From Eutypella sp. D-1 (lineage: Eukaryota > Ascomycota > Sordariomycetes > Xylariales > Diatrypaceae), in NCBI GenBank assembly GCA_023313575.1, contig JAJTTP010000003.1:1550001-1614000 (forward strand): a stretch of DNA of 64,000 bases, given 5' to 3'. The position numbers were made by a program, and so were the translations under genes. The notes under the pieces are model-generated. The model did no database searches. It was not told where the DNA came from and saw only the letters and a list, made by a program, of their open reading frames with translations. How positions within the stretch are numbered: position 1 is the stretch's first letter; every line of letters starts with the position of its first letter. Shown here one piece after another: positions 1 through 13,100 of this stretch.

Positions 1-2253
1 ATAAAGAAGGGGCACGAGATCTAAGTAGATGGGTCCTCTCTGGCGATCTAGCGACTATCTGCTTACCATGCAGGATGAGGCTAAGGACATAGGCTATCCC
101 GGATCTGTTTAAGGCCTTGTAAGAAAAAAAAATTAGGCGCCGATTATCGAGATCGTATTCTGCTATGGGAGGCGAATCTTCGCACGAATATATCCATCCA
201 TACACACATCCCATTTCGAACCATTTTCCTGTGTTATTAGTGATCGAGTTCCCCCCCTTCCCTCCGGCGAAAGAGTAGCGCGCTTATAGTACGAGATCAG
301 TGCCCGTGATTACCCTTATGGCGATCGAGGCTAGCTATCTCGAACTTCTCGCTCTGGGCCGCGAACCGTCAGCTAACCTAGCGGGAGAGAGCCGTCGAGA
401 ACATGCAAAAGCATTGACTCGTTTGCTCCTACCGCGACTGTACGTGCATACACGCACAAAGTAGGTATAAGTGAGCACCGGGGCGGTCCTTCGCGGGCAG
501 CTTCCGCACAACGTACTTCATGTAGTTTAGGACGGACTGAACTAGTTCCCTAGGTAGACAGGATCCTCGCAGATATGTAGCTAGTGTTAGGGAAACCAGA
601 CTAGGAAGACCATAGACGGACGCCCCCTTGGCTAGCGGTGACGGCTTCACATCCGGTTCCTAGTCTCGGTCAACACTATTATCTGCTTCGGGAAGCGAGG
701 CACAAACACTGTTTCGAAAGCAAGAACACGGGGAAGCGCTCTAGCAAGCGCCGAACCTGTCTGTCTGCACCTCACTTCCCTCCTTGCCACGTTTTGGAGG
801 CGGCCATGCGAGGGAAGATCAAGGGGGATGGTGAGAATAACTATGTAGCTACTTCAGTAAGCGTATGGAGTCTAGCTATTTATTGAATGTGAACAACATC
901 AACGCAGCCACGAACGTACTTGATTTCAATCACACAAGCGGCCGAGCGGGCTTTTCTAAAATCCGTCATTTTAGTGAATCTAGGACTATAAATGATCGAC
1001 TTGGCTAGATCGTGGTGCTTCGGAGCAAGAAATTTCGCAGGATATCGTAGCTTGATATAGCCCTTTTTCATACTTTTTCCTTCTTTTTGTCTGGACGGCC
1101 TGTTCTGGCCCTTGCGAAAGAAAGTGACAAGACCACCGGCTGCTACTTATCTCGGTACGAGATCCTTAGTCCAGCCGGTCAGGGTCCCAAGGAGCTGGGC
1201 TCTGTTATTCAGGATTTTGGCGGGGTGGGTCTAACTTGCCAGCCCGCCAACCTACCAACTTCTTGAAGTTCGTTCGCTTTGGTTACTTCTAGATATTTGT
1301 AGGCGATATTTTTGACTACCTAGATAGGTACACACCTGTCTATTTTTCTTAGCACCTATTTGTTAGCATCTGTCTGTTTCTGTTAGCAGCTGAAATTGAT
1401 GAGATACCAACCTTGCGTTAGGTGGGGTTGAGGCACACTGTAAAAGCTTACCAACTAGAGCTCTACAGTCCCGCTACTATGGTATTTATGTGCGGGGCGC
1501 TTAGACCATCTCGAACTATAAAAGCTACCCATATTTACTTAGGCTCCTTATGTAAGGCAAGAGCCTGTTAGGTAAGCAGTATATTTATACCTTATTGGGT
1601 ACGACCTGCTCTCGGATGTAATCGGAGTTAAGATTGCCCCTTACGACCTAGATGATCCCCCCTGTCAATCATATTACATCACCAGTAGACTTTTGTTCAC
1701 ATATTGGAACCTCACATACGGAAACATAAATATTCGTTTCCTTATATATATTTTTTAAAATTGCTAAGGATTGATTCAAGATAGTACGAACTTCTGTCAC
1801 TGATAAATGCAGCTGTTCGTACTTTGTTGACATGCCGTGTCATTGCTGACAAGTCATCTATCTAGGCAACTTGTCAGTTGCTTTTTTCCCCGGGTATCCC
1901 ATGTATCGCGGATATTTAACCGATATCCGCCCCTGGTATGCACCGCTTGTCCGCAAATAGACCACCCTCATGCTGATGCATCGTATCAAACCCCGTTAGG
2001 CCTCAGAAAGCGTCTCGTAAATATAACATAGCCCCTCCTTCTGTGACCAAACGCCTTTGCGATGCAGGAAAATCCGATAGAACAAAGCAAACTCCAATTG
2101 CCCCATGACCGGTGATTTCTCGTCATGTTAACGCCGATAAAAATGCAAACGCTTCATTCAGAACAAAATAAATGAAAAGAAATGGCCCTAAGATCAGGCA
2201 GTGATGTTGTACAAGAGGAAAGTCACAAGAGCCGAATCTCTGGTGGGATGGAC
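1..2253. other. Intergenic, no gene seen
   Basis: I see no reading frame with convincing codon bias, splice structure or a recognisable motif here. Open frames are all under about 85 codons and overlap on both strands. Composition is mixed, with a short AT-rich stretch near 1680-1760. The right part is the 3' flank of the minus-strand cyclin gene. Confidence 0.6.
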
Positions 2254-4391
2254 TCATAGACCTCCTTGGTAAGGGTGATGAGGAGACGTCTGGCTGGTAG
2301 GCCGCGTGGCAATAAAGCTTGGGGGTAGAAACTCGGGGACAATCCCTGAACGTAGGTCATTCCGCCGACCAAGAGGCTGGTAGTGCATCTGAGACGAGCC
2401 GAGATGATACTCGGAAAGCGGCATAGAAGGTGGGGGGTACAACAGAGTGTTGACACGACGCACTGGCTTGTACGGGCTAGCTCTCTGCTGAAGATAGATT
2501 GAAGGCGAATTCGAGATCGGCGTATGCGCCCCGAATGGCTCGGTAAGGGGAGACGAGGCGAACGTTGTCAGACTATTAGGACTGTGTCTCTTAGAAGGAG
2601 TGCCGAAGTTGGATGGCGCGGCATATGAGGGCGTCTGAGGACCGCAGGTAGCCAGAATGGCCCCTTGTGGTGCCCAAGTAGTCGTGACCGTAGGATATAC
2701 CGTTGACATCGCCCTCATTCCTGCACCAATTGGGGGTAATGATACGGATGATTGAGCCGGGTAAGTCGATTGCGGCGGAGGCACAACTGGCTGTACAGCC
2801 TGCGACGTATCGAGGGTAAGATGCGGAATCGGTAAGCGTGAGGGGTCGCCACTCGTCGTGCTCGGCATATGCGCCGGTTGTCGTGGAACTCTCTTCGGTA
2901 TCGGCGCCGCTAAATCCCCTCCCTCCAGACTTCTCTTCCGGGCGAGGCCTTGGCTGGGCCGAGCCGCTAGGGGCGAAACAGTAGGAGTCGGGTGGTACGA
3001 TGGGTTCCAGTTCTGCGGGAAGTTACCGTTGCTGAGCGCAGAGGTAGGTGAGTACGCCAGCATTGGTGTCGATGTCGCCTGCATGTTCGGGGGCAGAATG
3101 CTCGTCGGGGATGGCAGAGGCGAACTGAACCGATGAGTCGGCGACGGCATATGTGCTGGCATCGGCGGGACTTGACGCAGGCGGTCCTCCATCTTCGCCC
3201 TCTCGCAATAATCGTGATAGCAGGCCAGCTTTTTCAACCACTCTTGCCACTGCTCCTTGGAGGCCAGAAGCCCGTACCGCATGTTGCTCAAGAATTCGAC
3301 CTCCATGACATGGATCTCCTTCACCGATATGCCCGAGACTTCCGCCCAAGTTTTATTGGTATAAGTGTTATCATCCAAAACTGCTGCGCTGTTAGAAAAT
3401 TCCACTTCACGGAGCACGGCATTACTCACACTTGTTGCTGAGCATCAGGGCCACGGTCAGAAGTCGATACTCGCTACCAGGATTTCCGTTCACTTTCGGG
3501 TTCGTCTTCTTTAGCCGATAAACGAACAGCAAGGCGAGGAGAATGACGTTCTGGGTGACCTGCGTAGTTGAGAGAATATTATGCACCCATTTTAGGTATG
3601 CAGGACAAGGCTCGGTGTGTTTAGATAACGTAGGGACATGCTCCGAAGGTCGCCGTTCCTTGATATGTTCGGCGGCACGAATTGTATCCATAGTCTCGAA
3701 CCAGAAAAAACAGGTCATCTAGACAAGTGTCAGTGCTATCATCCTTCTCAGATCGGCTTCCCGTCACAATGACCAAGTAACCCACCCTAGCAGCAAATTC
3801 GTCAAGGTTTCCTCCATTCGGGCTGATACATAACGGCAGCTTAAGACTGTGCAGAACCATGGTCGAGTCTGCCTTCGAACTGGACCCATCCGAGTGCCGA
3901 TTGGAACATGTCGATGACGGAGTAGACGGTCGAGTGGAGTGACGGGATGAGGCAGAGTGCGGTTGGGGCACGAGGGTGGAGGGAGGCTGAATCGCTTGCT
4001 GGTATATTGGTTGCTGCTGCTGCGGCAGCGGTGGTGGCTGCTGTTGTTGCGGCTGCTGTAGTTGTGATATCCTAGGAAACTGCGTGAGAGCATCACAGAG
4101 CCCAACACCGTTCCGAGCCGGTTGAGCTAGACCATTCAGCGGCTGCCTCGCAAGAGCGACATGGCTGTCGTATGTATTGGAGAGAATTGGGTTCGGGTAA
4201 GCCATGTTCATATTGTCATCTGCTGGCGGGGTTTGAAGACCACCCGTATACAGGGCGGCTCCAACACCAAGTGAGCTCTCCTGCGGTTTCTGGAAACTGT
4301 GAGCCTGCCGCTGTCGTGGGTAGCCCGCCGCAAAGACTGGTGAGGGAGAAAACGGAAAGATTATGGGATGCTGAGCGGTGGTAGAAGACAT
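2254..4391 (-). CDS. CLG1/Pcl-type cyclin (three exons)
   Basis: Predicted regulatory cyclin of the PHO80/Pcl-CLG1 group, whose members activate a Pho85-like cyclin-dependent kinase. I join 4391-3786, 3718-3430 and 3380-2254 (introns of 67 nt, GTGGGT..TCTAG, and 49 nt, GTGAGT..GCAG), which gives 673 aa with all phases closing. The cyclin box spans roughly residues 240-355; the second junction rebuilds the motif NKFLDDNTYTNKTWAEVSG followed by EVEFLSNMRYGL, which is highly characteristic of the family. The flanks look disordered: a Gln/Pro tract at about residues 109-132 and a roughly 300-residue Pro/Ser/Thr-rich C-terminal tail. The first ATG is at 4391, and an in-frame TGA lies 18 nt upstream, so the start is well supported unless there is an upstream exon. 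Family membership is secure; the kinase partner and the exact yeast counterpart (CLG1 or another Pcl) are inferred. Confidence 0.9.
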
Positions 4392-5825
4392 TGGCGTCAA
4401 TGTTTCTCACCAGGCGGACCCAACGTGAGTTAGAAATATGACGGCTAAAATTCCTGACGAGGCAAGACGACCTTGGGCTTGCGTGATCAAGGTGTTGAGA
4501 TTTTATGTAGGGAGAACTGAGGTCTCTTTTTAGATAGTTCCTAGGATGGTGAGAGATTCCGGTTGCCGTGCACTTATATTCGTAGGTTGCAAACGTTCAT
4601 ACCACTACTTCCTTGTCAAGGCTGTATATATTGTTGTAGTAGGTATTAAGGCTTGCTGTTGGTTTGGCCAGTCATGCCTGTTGACAGGCAATGCTGTATT
4701 AAAGAAAGAGGAAACCGCTTTTTGTTCCTCCCGATGTCGATAAACGGGAAGAGTAGTTCCAAGGCGTTGTTGGTTCTACTATATTCGTGCTCCTGGCTGC
4801 GTAATGTAGTTATCCAGCCAGCGGGGGGGTATATGTTAGATAACCGCCTGAAGGTATATGTATCAGGTATCCAGGTATCGGGACCAACCTAAGCACCTGG
4901 ACCCTGTTCCTGGACTAGGGTTATCTAAATCTGTATGTGGTATGTAGTTAAGCATGTATTGTATTCCTGCTTATTTCTGCTGATGATATATCGGCCAAGG
5001 TGTGTGGAGTGCGGTGCAAGCCATGCAACGGTTCAACACAGCCCAGGCTTCTTCAACTGCACTACGTACAGCCGATCCAGCTTAGAAGTAGTGGTCGATT
5101 TCCCCGGTTTGTCAAGCACCTCCGTCGTACAAAGCTAAGACACGGCAACTTCTCAAGGGATCGGTGGGGTTTTTATGATGGGTTTAAGAAGTAATATTAA
5201 AAAAGGAAAGAAATGGGAAGAGGATGGAAGGAGAGGGAATCAATTGTTTGTTTTGCTTCGATTTGCCTCGCTTCGCTGTGCTTTGCTCTGTTTTGCGTCA
5301 CTTGACTTCGTCTATTGCTCATACGTTGGTGGCTTTTTGATATTAATGGGAGGAGTAACTGAGAGAGACTTGTCTAGCCGATCAACAGTGACTTGTCTAA
5401 AAGTATTATAATTACGTTCCGCTCGTTTCCTGAGCTCTTGAGGCCGGATACGGGATAAGGGATACACGGTGTATATGGGGGGAATACGGGAATTAACTGG
5501 AGGTTTGGTTTGAGGCGTACGTCCGCAATAACCACAAGTAGCTAGGTATGCAAGTATATAAAACAACAATAGAATGAGTGAATGACCGAACCGAGTAAGT
5601 GACCGGTGACGGTAACTAGAGTGAATGAATGAGGTTACCAATTTACGCATTATATTGTACGTATTGTCTATCCTTGAATGGATACGAAACTGCATTGGTA
5701 TTGGGGGTATTATTCATGACCGGATCGAGACTGGCCTCGGCCTGTCATTGGATGTTGGGGCAGCGACGGACTGCAAGCGCAAGCACTGGGGTCGGTCGCT
5801 ACCTCCATAGGGATGAGAAGTAGGT

Positions 5826-5902
5826 AAACTAATAGGTTACCTGGGTACTTGAGGTACCTAAGTACGAAGAAGAGGTAGTCAGGTACCTAGGTAGGCAGGT
5901 AC
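5826..5902. repeat. Cluster of GGTACCTAGGTA-like motifs
   Basis: Several overlapping copies of the near-palindromic motif GGTACCTAGGTA and its variants lie within about 80 bp. Single or paired copies recur between genes, for example near 6250-6290, 7450, 12865, 23875, 24295, 24525, 57825 and 61485. They sit outside coding exons. Their role is unknown. Confidence 0.6.
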
Positions 5903-5999
5903 TACTGACCTTTCCTTTCAGAGGATTTTGGTGGGTATGTGCGAAGTACTGCCGGTGGGAGGACGGACGTAGTTACCTCCACAATTCCCAAACGTTATA

Positions 6000-6128
6000 T
6001 GTGTGTGTATGTGTATGGATGCGAGTTTGCGGAATGTAGGATGTATGAGGTACCATACTTGGGATACGATGTATGTATGTACGTATGTGTGTGTATGTGT
6101 GTGTATGCATGCGCGAATAGGAATGTGT
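6000..6128. repeat. TG/ATGT-rich microsatellite
   Basis: Imperfect GTGTGTAT / ATGTATGT repeats run through most of this segment, interrupted near 6020-6065. They create false open frames on both strands (runs of His-Thr or Cys-Val), which I left out. Confidence 0.75.
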
Positions 6129-6245
6129 AGGGGGGGTATGCGGTGTATGCGAAATACACAAATGTGTACAGATACTGCCACCCGACAACCCTCAGCAACA
6201 GGCAGGCAGCCCTGGAAACAACAACCTACCGGTCTACATACCTCT

Positions 6246-6296
6246 ATTAGATAGGCTGCTAGGTACCTACCTACCTACCCTACCTACCCAGGAGCG
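6246..6296. repeat. CTAC tetranucleotide tract
   Basis: Short run of CTAC units, fused to a GGTACC motif at its left edge. Probably a local slippage product of the TAGGTACC motif seen elsewhere in the window. Confidence 0.6.
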
Positions 6297-7065
6297 GGTA
6301 GCCCTGAAGTCATTAGCTAGCACCGCCGGCGCAGCGCCATCGTCACCACCACACCATCCACAGTCTACCGTCATCAATGATGATCGGTTTTATGAATGTG
6401 ATCCACTCACTATCTGACTGACCGTGGAAAACCCAGACAACCAGATACCCTAGACATCATATGGCTTAATGGATCATAGCGGGTAGCAGGCCGGGGGTTC
6501 TTGTTGTGGGTCTGGATACGGATACAATAACCAAATGGACCGCAGTGTGGTTCCAAGCTTGCAAGCCCAGAAAGCCCGGGCGCATGCGGAATGGCATGGT
6601 GGATGGCATGGGCGATGACATGGGGGGGGATTGACATTAATGAGGAAAGAATGAATGAGTGAAAGAACCGGACAGCCTGGAAGAAATTATGAAGTTTGGC
6701 GCTCTTTGAGAAGTGGGGCTGCCGGATCAGGCTGCCCAGAAAAAAAGCCCATCATCTCTCCTCTCAGTGGGAGGGGCAGGGTGTAACGTTTGAGGCCTGC
6801 ATATGTTTAGTGCTCTCTTGAAGGTCGAGTGCATTAAGCCTGCCCAACTCCAAAATATTTTTATACGCTAGAGTCCGAAAGGAATAAAGTGTTTTGGGTG
6901 GCTATGTACCTTGTGTGTAGCGTTTTAGCTTCAATAGCATGCCCGACAACGAAAAGTTAATCATCTAGTACGGAAACACTACGGCAGGGCTAAGACACAG
7001 GGAAGGAAAGCCCGCCTCTACGACTCTGAACGCGAGGTATCCACAATGTACATGACCGGCCATGG

Positions 7066-7107
7066 AGGCAGGCAGGCAGGCAAGCAGGCAAGCAGGCGAA
7101 GGCAGGA
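7066..7107. repeat. GGCA tetranucleotide tract
   Basis: Imperfect GGCA/AGCA repeats over about 40 bp in the gene-poor region. A similar TGGC run lies near 17361-17383. Confidence 0.7.
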
Positions 7108-10100
7108 GGCCATTCAGGTGGGAGGAAGGTGGCATTCAGGTCTTCAAATTAGCCCGGCCTCACTTCTGATTGGAGAGCAGGGGTCTCTCGTTCCACAATT
7201 GGCCTAAATCGACATGGTATAAGGAGGCACGGAGAAGAGCAGGCTTAAGTGGTTGAGTGGGATCGTGAGACTATTCGGTTTGATTTGGACCAGCATGAGC
7301 CAAGCCCCAAAGCCTTCATTGCCCGGTCGCCCCCTTCCAAGAAGGAAAAAAAAAAGGGACAGTGCCACAGCCCAAAACTAGCGGACCGTACGCGTAACTC
7401 ATAGTTATTGGCCTCATACTTAGTATGGAAAAGAGAGGCGCATGCAGCAACTACCTAGGTAGGCACAAAGACGCATGTTTCATACGCACTGTATGGTCTA
7501 TGCAGCTATGCCGAAAGTACAAGCTTTTTTACAGTATGATATACAAGGAAGGAAAACTGTATGGTGCAGTCATTTTCGTTTAAGCATGCCCAAAATGTGA
7601 CAGAGCCGGGATTACGAATACCGAATACGCGCTACTTACTCCTTCGTACAGTCAGAACAGTCAATCCAGGCCTTTAAGGGCTGTCCTTGAGCCACTTCCC
7701 CAACTCCCCCATCTCCCTCCTATGTAACATCCATGGATGACTACTAGGTCTAGTAGGTAAGTTGGTTAGGCAGTGCGTTGGCTTGAAGCAGTGGTGTGAT
7801 CCTAGGAGCTGGTCCATGTAGCATCGTCGCCCAGCTTCTAGTCAGCACTATCGGCAACGGCAAAACGGATGGTGGGTAGAAATGCCTATGTGTCCAGTAA
7901 TACTTAGCACCGACTATGCGACTATTACATAGTACCAAAGTATGTACAGATTAAGATTCACCTCACAGCCCTTATCATATGTTGCGATCCATGACGATAC
8001 ACGATCCTTTCTTTAATAGTCCCTATCAGGCCTTACGGACCTCGGTAACATTCCCGTAGGCGATCGGTGCTCCAGCTCAATATGTACATTCCATAATTGT
8101 GTCATATGGTCGGTAGGTACATGTTGAGTGCACTGCGTGGTCTCCGTTCACTAATTAAACATTCCGAGCCTGTCGACAGTAACTATCACAACGAGTTTTA
8201 GCAGCCATGCAAGTGGGACTTGCATCTTCCAGAAGAGGACCAACCTCGTATGAGTTTAGCGAAGGAAACTTTCAGAGGTCACGTCAAGTCCCGAAGACAA
8301 TCCTTAGTTCATCTTCTAGAATGTAGTAGCAGCAGTAGTAGCGGTGGTAAAGGAGGCGGATGACGATAAGTCAAACTAGCGAGAGGAGAACGCAAATTAT
8401 CAATCAAGGTTCTGGAATTCCCTCGTCTCGCCCAATCCCCCATCCCCCATTCGGCATGCGGTTGGCAGCATTCTACGGAGTACTTCAAAGTGCGAGCAAC
8501 CTGATTGTTACCGGCTATGCAGTCAATTAAAGAAAGATCCTTACATGCGTGGTAGTACCTATAATGTGCAATAACTTGGGTATCTATCCAGAGCAGCGAA
8601 ACAGGAGGGTAGTTCATGGTGGGTGTGGTGACGGGACCTCCTCGTCCTTCTTGGCGATAACAGAAGCGCAGATTATTCCTCCCTTACTACGGGGGATACA
8701 GCGACCCCTTACCTTGTTATAGCACTAAGTAGCCAATCGGCAAGTCGGAAGAGGTTTGGTTATGATGCAGAGAGGTTCAGACTCTTGATGTCAGATATTC
8801 CTCGCCTATCTTACATCCGGGCATCGTGATATATGTAGCGCGTTTAGTAAGGGGTTGTTATTTATCATCAGTCAAGCAGAAGAACATATGACTGCGTGTT
8901 GTAGAAGTTGCGGTATGCTAACCCCTATCTCTACAAGCAAGCTCATCAGCAATAACGTGGAACATGATTGGGTATTGATTTTCTTGGTCGTAATGCTGTA
9001 TGCGCCCTGTGCTCCATTACGTAGGGTACATAGTAAGTCGTGGAACCCCCGCACTAACATGGAATCCTATTAAGAAGCCGACTATTAATAAGTAAATGTT
9101 CATGGCACATTTTCCACGATTGAGAGGGGTGTGTGTTCCGCTTCAGGTAACAACACCGGTCATGTCATGGTCAACGTGATTTGGATTGTTTTGTTCAGTT
9201 ACCGGGAGGAGCTCAGACACCAACTACTGATATGTAAGTCCGGGTAGTGGGAAAGCTTGTTGAACCTAGACAGTTTAGGTCAATTGTCACCCGCTGCCGC
9301 CGACACCGACATCGCCGCCAAAACTACGGCCTTTTTGTCATTCGAAAGTCTCTCCGCCACCATCACCACCGCCGTAACCAGCCGGGCACTGTGGATCAAC
9401 TGAAAACTGATCTCAGAAGTAAGGTATTTGTTGTGTTGGGGCTAAATTGGCCAGCCATGTAGGGATTATGGGTCTTAGAATCCGGGGTTCCCTTTGAAAA
9501 TTAGTTTTTCACCTCCCTGCTTGCCCTGCTTGGCCATCTTCCACCCTGGCGGTACAACATCCAACGGGCAGTCGGGCTGGCACAAGGAGCCGGGTTACGG
9601 TCTGCCTGGGATATAAGCCCCGGTCAGCGGCTGTCATGATGTTTCATCGCCGTGATTTGCAATTTGCTATTTTCGCGTCGCGCGCGCAGAGGGGGGTGGA
9701 GGCAAATAAGAAGGGCGATTCCGTTTTCGCATGGTTCGCTATCGCAAGCACGTAGGAGGTAACTAATTAGTAGCATCCATATTGGCAACCATGCTGCCGT
9801 GGTCCACAGGGGGCAAATTGGACAGACACCCCGCCGGCCCGTATATTACTCGAGCGTGAACACTATCCATATGCAGGTTAAGCACTATAGTTGATAGGTA
9901 GATTTTTTTTTACTCGCTTGTGGAGATCGACATTGCGAGCGCTGTGGCGGCTGACTTGCAGCCCGCCAGGAATACATGGTGTAAATGGCTCGAAATAGTA
10001 ATTCCAAGGGGGGGAGGGGCAAGAGGGGGAGGAGGAATAGGGAGGCATATATCCACATCAACGCATGACTCGAGGCTGGACTTGGCCGGCCGGTACTGTG

Positions 10101-13100
10101 TATGAGAAGGCGACTGCAGATCACGAGAATACTGGGATCGCATACGTATTCTATCATCCGAGAGTGTAAAGTCGCTAAGCTACTATAGTACATGCGTAGT
10201 AACTAGCTGGTAGTATTACTCCGGACACATTTCGTTCATGGCAGTGTCAGCATCTCATCACTCATCCGTCCCGCTGAAACCGGCTCGGTGTAGAGGTTTA
10301 CCGTGATATGCCATCCATGTCAACTGGTGTTATTATATTCGGAATGGGTAGTCTGCTTCTGACCGTCTTTTCCAGTCCGGCCGGCCTAGAGATCACATCC
10401 AAGATCTGTTGGAGATATGAAAAGGGGCGATGGGGTAGTCTGGCATTTACCTACACGCTGCTGCCGATATGGTCTGAAATACCACGGTAAAACATATGTC
10501 GTGCGGCGTCAACTAATAAAGCTGGACCACTCACGGGAGGGTACAAGAGCATGACTGGGTATCGCGCATGATATCTAGCAATGATTGCATGCCTACCCTA
10601 CTTCTACACATACATTCCCCCCCCCCCCTAGTCATGGGATATAGGTACATGTGAAATAGCATTCCAAACACACCGCGAAACCTCAAATGCCGGGGCGGAC
10701 GGATTGCTTGATAGTGTGATTGCTCAGATTGCCATCGTCTTTCCTAAAGGTCCCCAATAACGAGAGAAGCCGTCTCCCCGATGGCTACTACATATACGTA
10801 GTATAGATACCCAGTCGTACCGTTATACCAGGTATTGCTACGATGCAACGGTGCGACATGGTTGATATATATGGTGTATGTGGGTGGTGTCATGTCTCAA
10901 GGCTAGGAAGGCAGGTAGGCTGGGAGGCAGAAATGGCCCAGACTAGTTTAGCCAGCCCCCTATTCCGGGTCAAGCCAGCGAAAGGGCCTAAGCCTACCAA
11001 TCAAACACCGACGGCGTACGCAGACAGCTGAAGCGGGCGCTGCAATCCATGTCTTGGCTATCTGCTGAACGGTACGGCAACTTGCCGCCTTGGCTAGAGG
11101 TGTTGCTGCCCCTTCGAGTCAGCCGACATGGAAGGACGTACGAAGTATTGCGATGAGACTCAAGATTATGGTCTCGTGCGTTCGGACGGGATGGAATTGC
11201 CGGTCACTGCCTAGTCTAGGTGCGATCTGAAGACGCCGCCAGAAAATTCGTTTGTGTCATATGGAGATATGTAGTCGGGGAGTTACTGCTTAGGTAGGTT
11301 GCTATGTATTGGTGTTTTCAGCTTTTCTTTCTTCCCCTCTGGCAGCCGACGCCATGTAATACGATGATGTGTGTAATAGGCTACCAACCTAACTACTATG
11401 GAACATATGGCCTACAGTTAATCTACCGGCATTTCTTTATAGGTTGTCCCGAATGTAAGTTAGACACCGCCAAACGGAAACAAGCCTCCCTATCACCCTG
11501 ATTCGGCCGAAAGCATAGTGATTTATACACACCTAGGCACAATAGCAATCGCGCCTTCGGCGAATCAGCGTGCTTAGAGTACTTCGTCCTACGTTATGGT
11601 CCTGTGCCATTATGCCCTCATCGTTTAATTCCCTGGCTGAAGTACTGCAGGCAGGTTGGGATGTATCGACCCAAGATGTTGGTGGTGCCATCGGACATCA
11701 CATCGTCAGACAAGGAGGGAAACCTACAAGTAAGCAAGCATTCCTGCTTTCCCACTCGCAAAGCAACCCAAGCCGGTCCTTTCCTTTCTCCCTTTGTGCT
11801 GCTCAAGTTCAAGCACCCCCCCCCCCCCCCGGCGAGTGGTACTGCGAAGCAGGGCACCTCGTCGATAGGTGAGCAACTGTATGTGATGGGTTGACGGGAA
11901 AAGAAAAGGGATGATACATGGCACAATCGACACACATCCTTTATCACGCACCCTTCCGCAAGCACACAGTCCCTAGCCCCTTTTTTCACTCGGTTGATTG
12001 ACCGTCGGTTTTACAATACCAGCGAGCTGTGGCACATACCTAGCTACCTGCAGATGTGACGGGATGCGATCAAAAAAGAGGGCGATGGTCTGCTGGTGGT
12101 GCTGATGCTGGTGCCGCCGATGGTGATGATCCAGAAATCCAGGCAGCCAGGCGATTTAGATTCACCGGCACGCCGACCTGGAAACCTGGCTCCCACCCAT
12201 GCTTGCCGCGCTGCAGGGTGACATGACAGACATACAGATAGACAGGTAAAATCGTCCATCACGATCGCTGTTCCACGATTGGAAGGAGACCATCGGACGA
12301 TGGCAATGTGAGGGAAGTCCATTGGCATAAACAGACATGTCTGACGCTCACCAACTACACCCGCCAGCTAACCAATACATATGACCCTGGCATAGAGGTG
12401 CGGGTTTCGTCTCAACAACCCCAATCGTAGATTAATTGCCTTTTGCATTTCGACAAGGCGGTCAACCAGAGCGGGCTGGAAGTAAATCACGGGCGAGCAA
12501 CAGAGCACCCGACCGGTGGCCGCGGGAACAGTTCGGCTGTGCACTTATGAATTTATGCGTCGTTGCATGATACAACAACCAACCTGCCGGCTGAGAGGTT
12601 GCTCATATTCGTATCTTCCATTGTCTCGCCTACAAAGTAAAAGGGTTTGCTTAACTATTTCATTAGCTCGCCTGTGGTGAAAACTTAAGGTTACCCGCTA
12701 TACAATCGTTTACCAGATGTTTGGCGTTGCACGGCTCTTTTAGCGCCCTTTCTACTGATAGGTTGTTAGGCAACTGGGCAAGTAGGTACGGGCCCAACAG
12801 GCCCATAGCCCCCAACCTTACCTTCCATGGATACCTATGCAAACCAACTACTGAGAGCACTTAGGTACTGAGGTATCTACTAGCGCACACATATATGTAC
12901 ATACTTAGTAGGCAGGTGTATATGTATATACATACAGCATATAGATTACAAGCATCTGAACTATCGTTTTAGGATGGGAAGCTCCAGCGACACTGACCCC
13001 GTCCATATGCAGTTGATGAGACAGGCACATATGTCTGAACATGTCAAATTATGCAGGTTCACAGTAGCTAGACAAAGGCTGAGATGTCTATGCACATAGT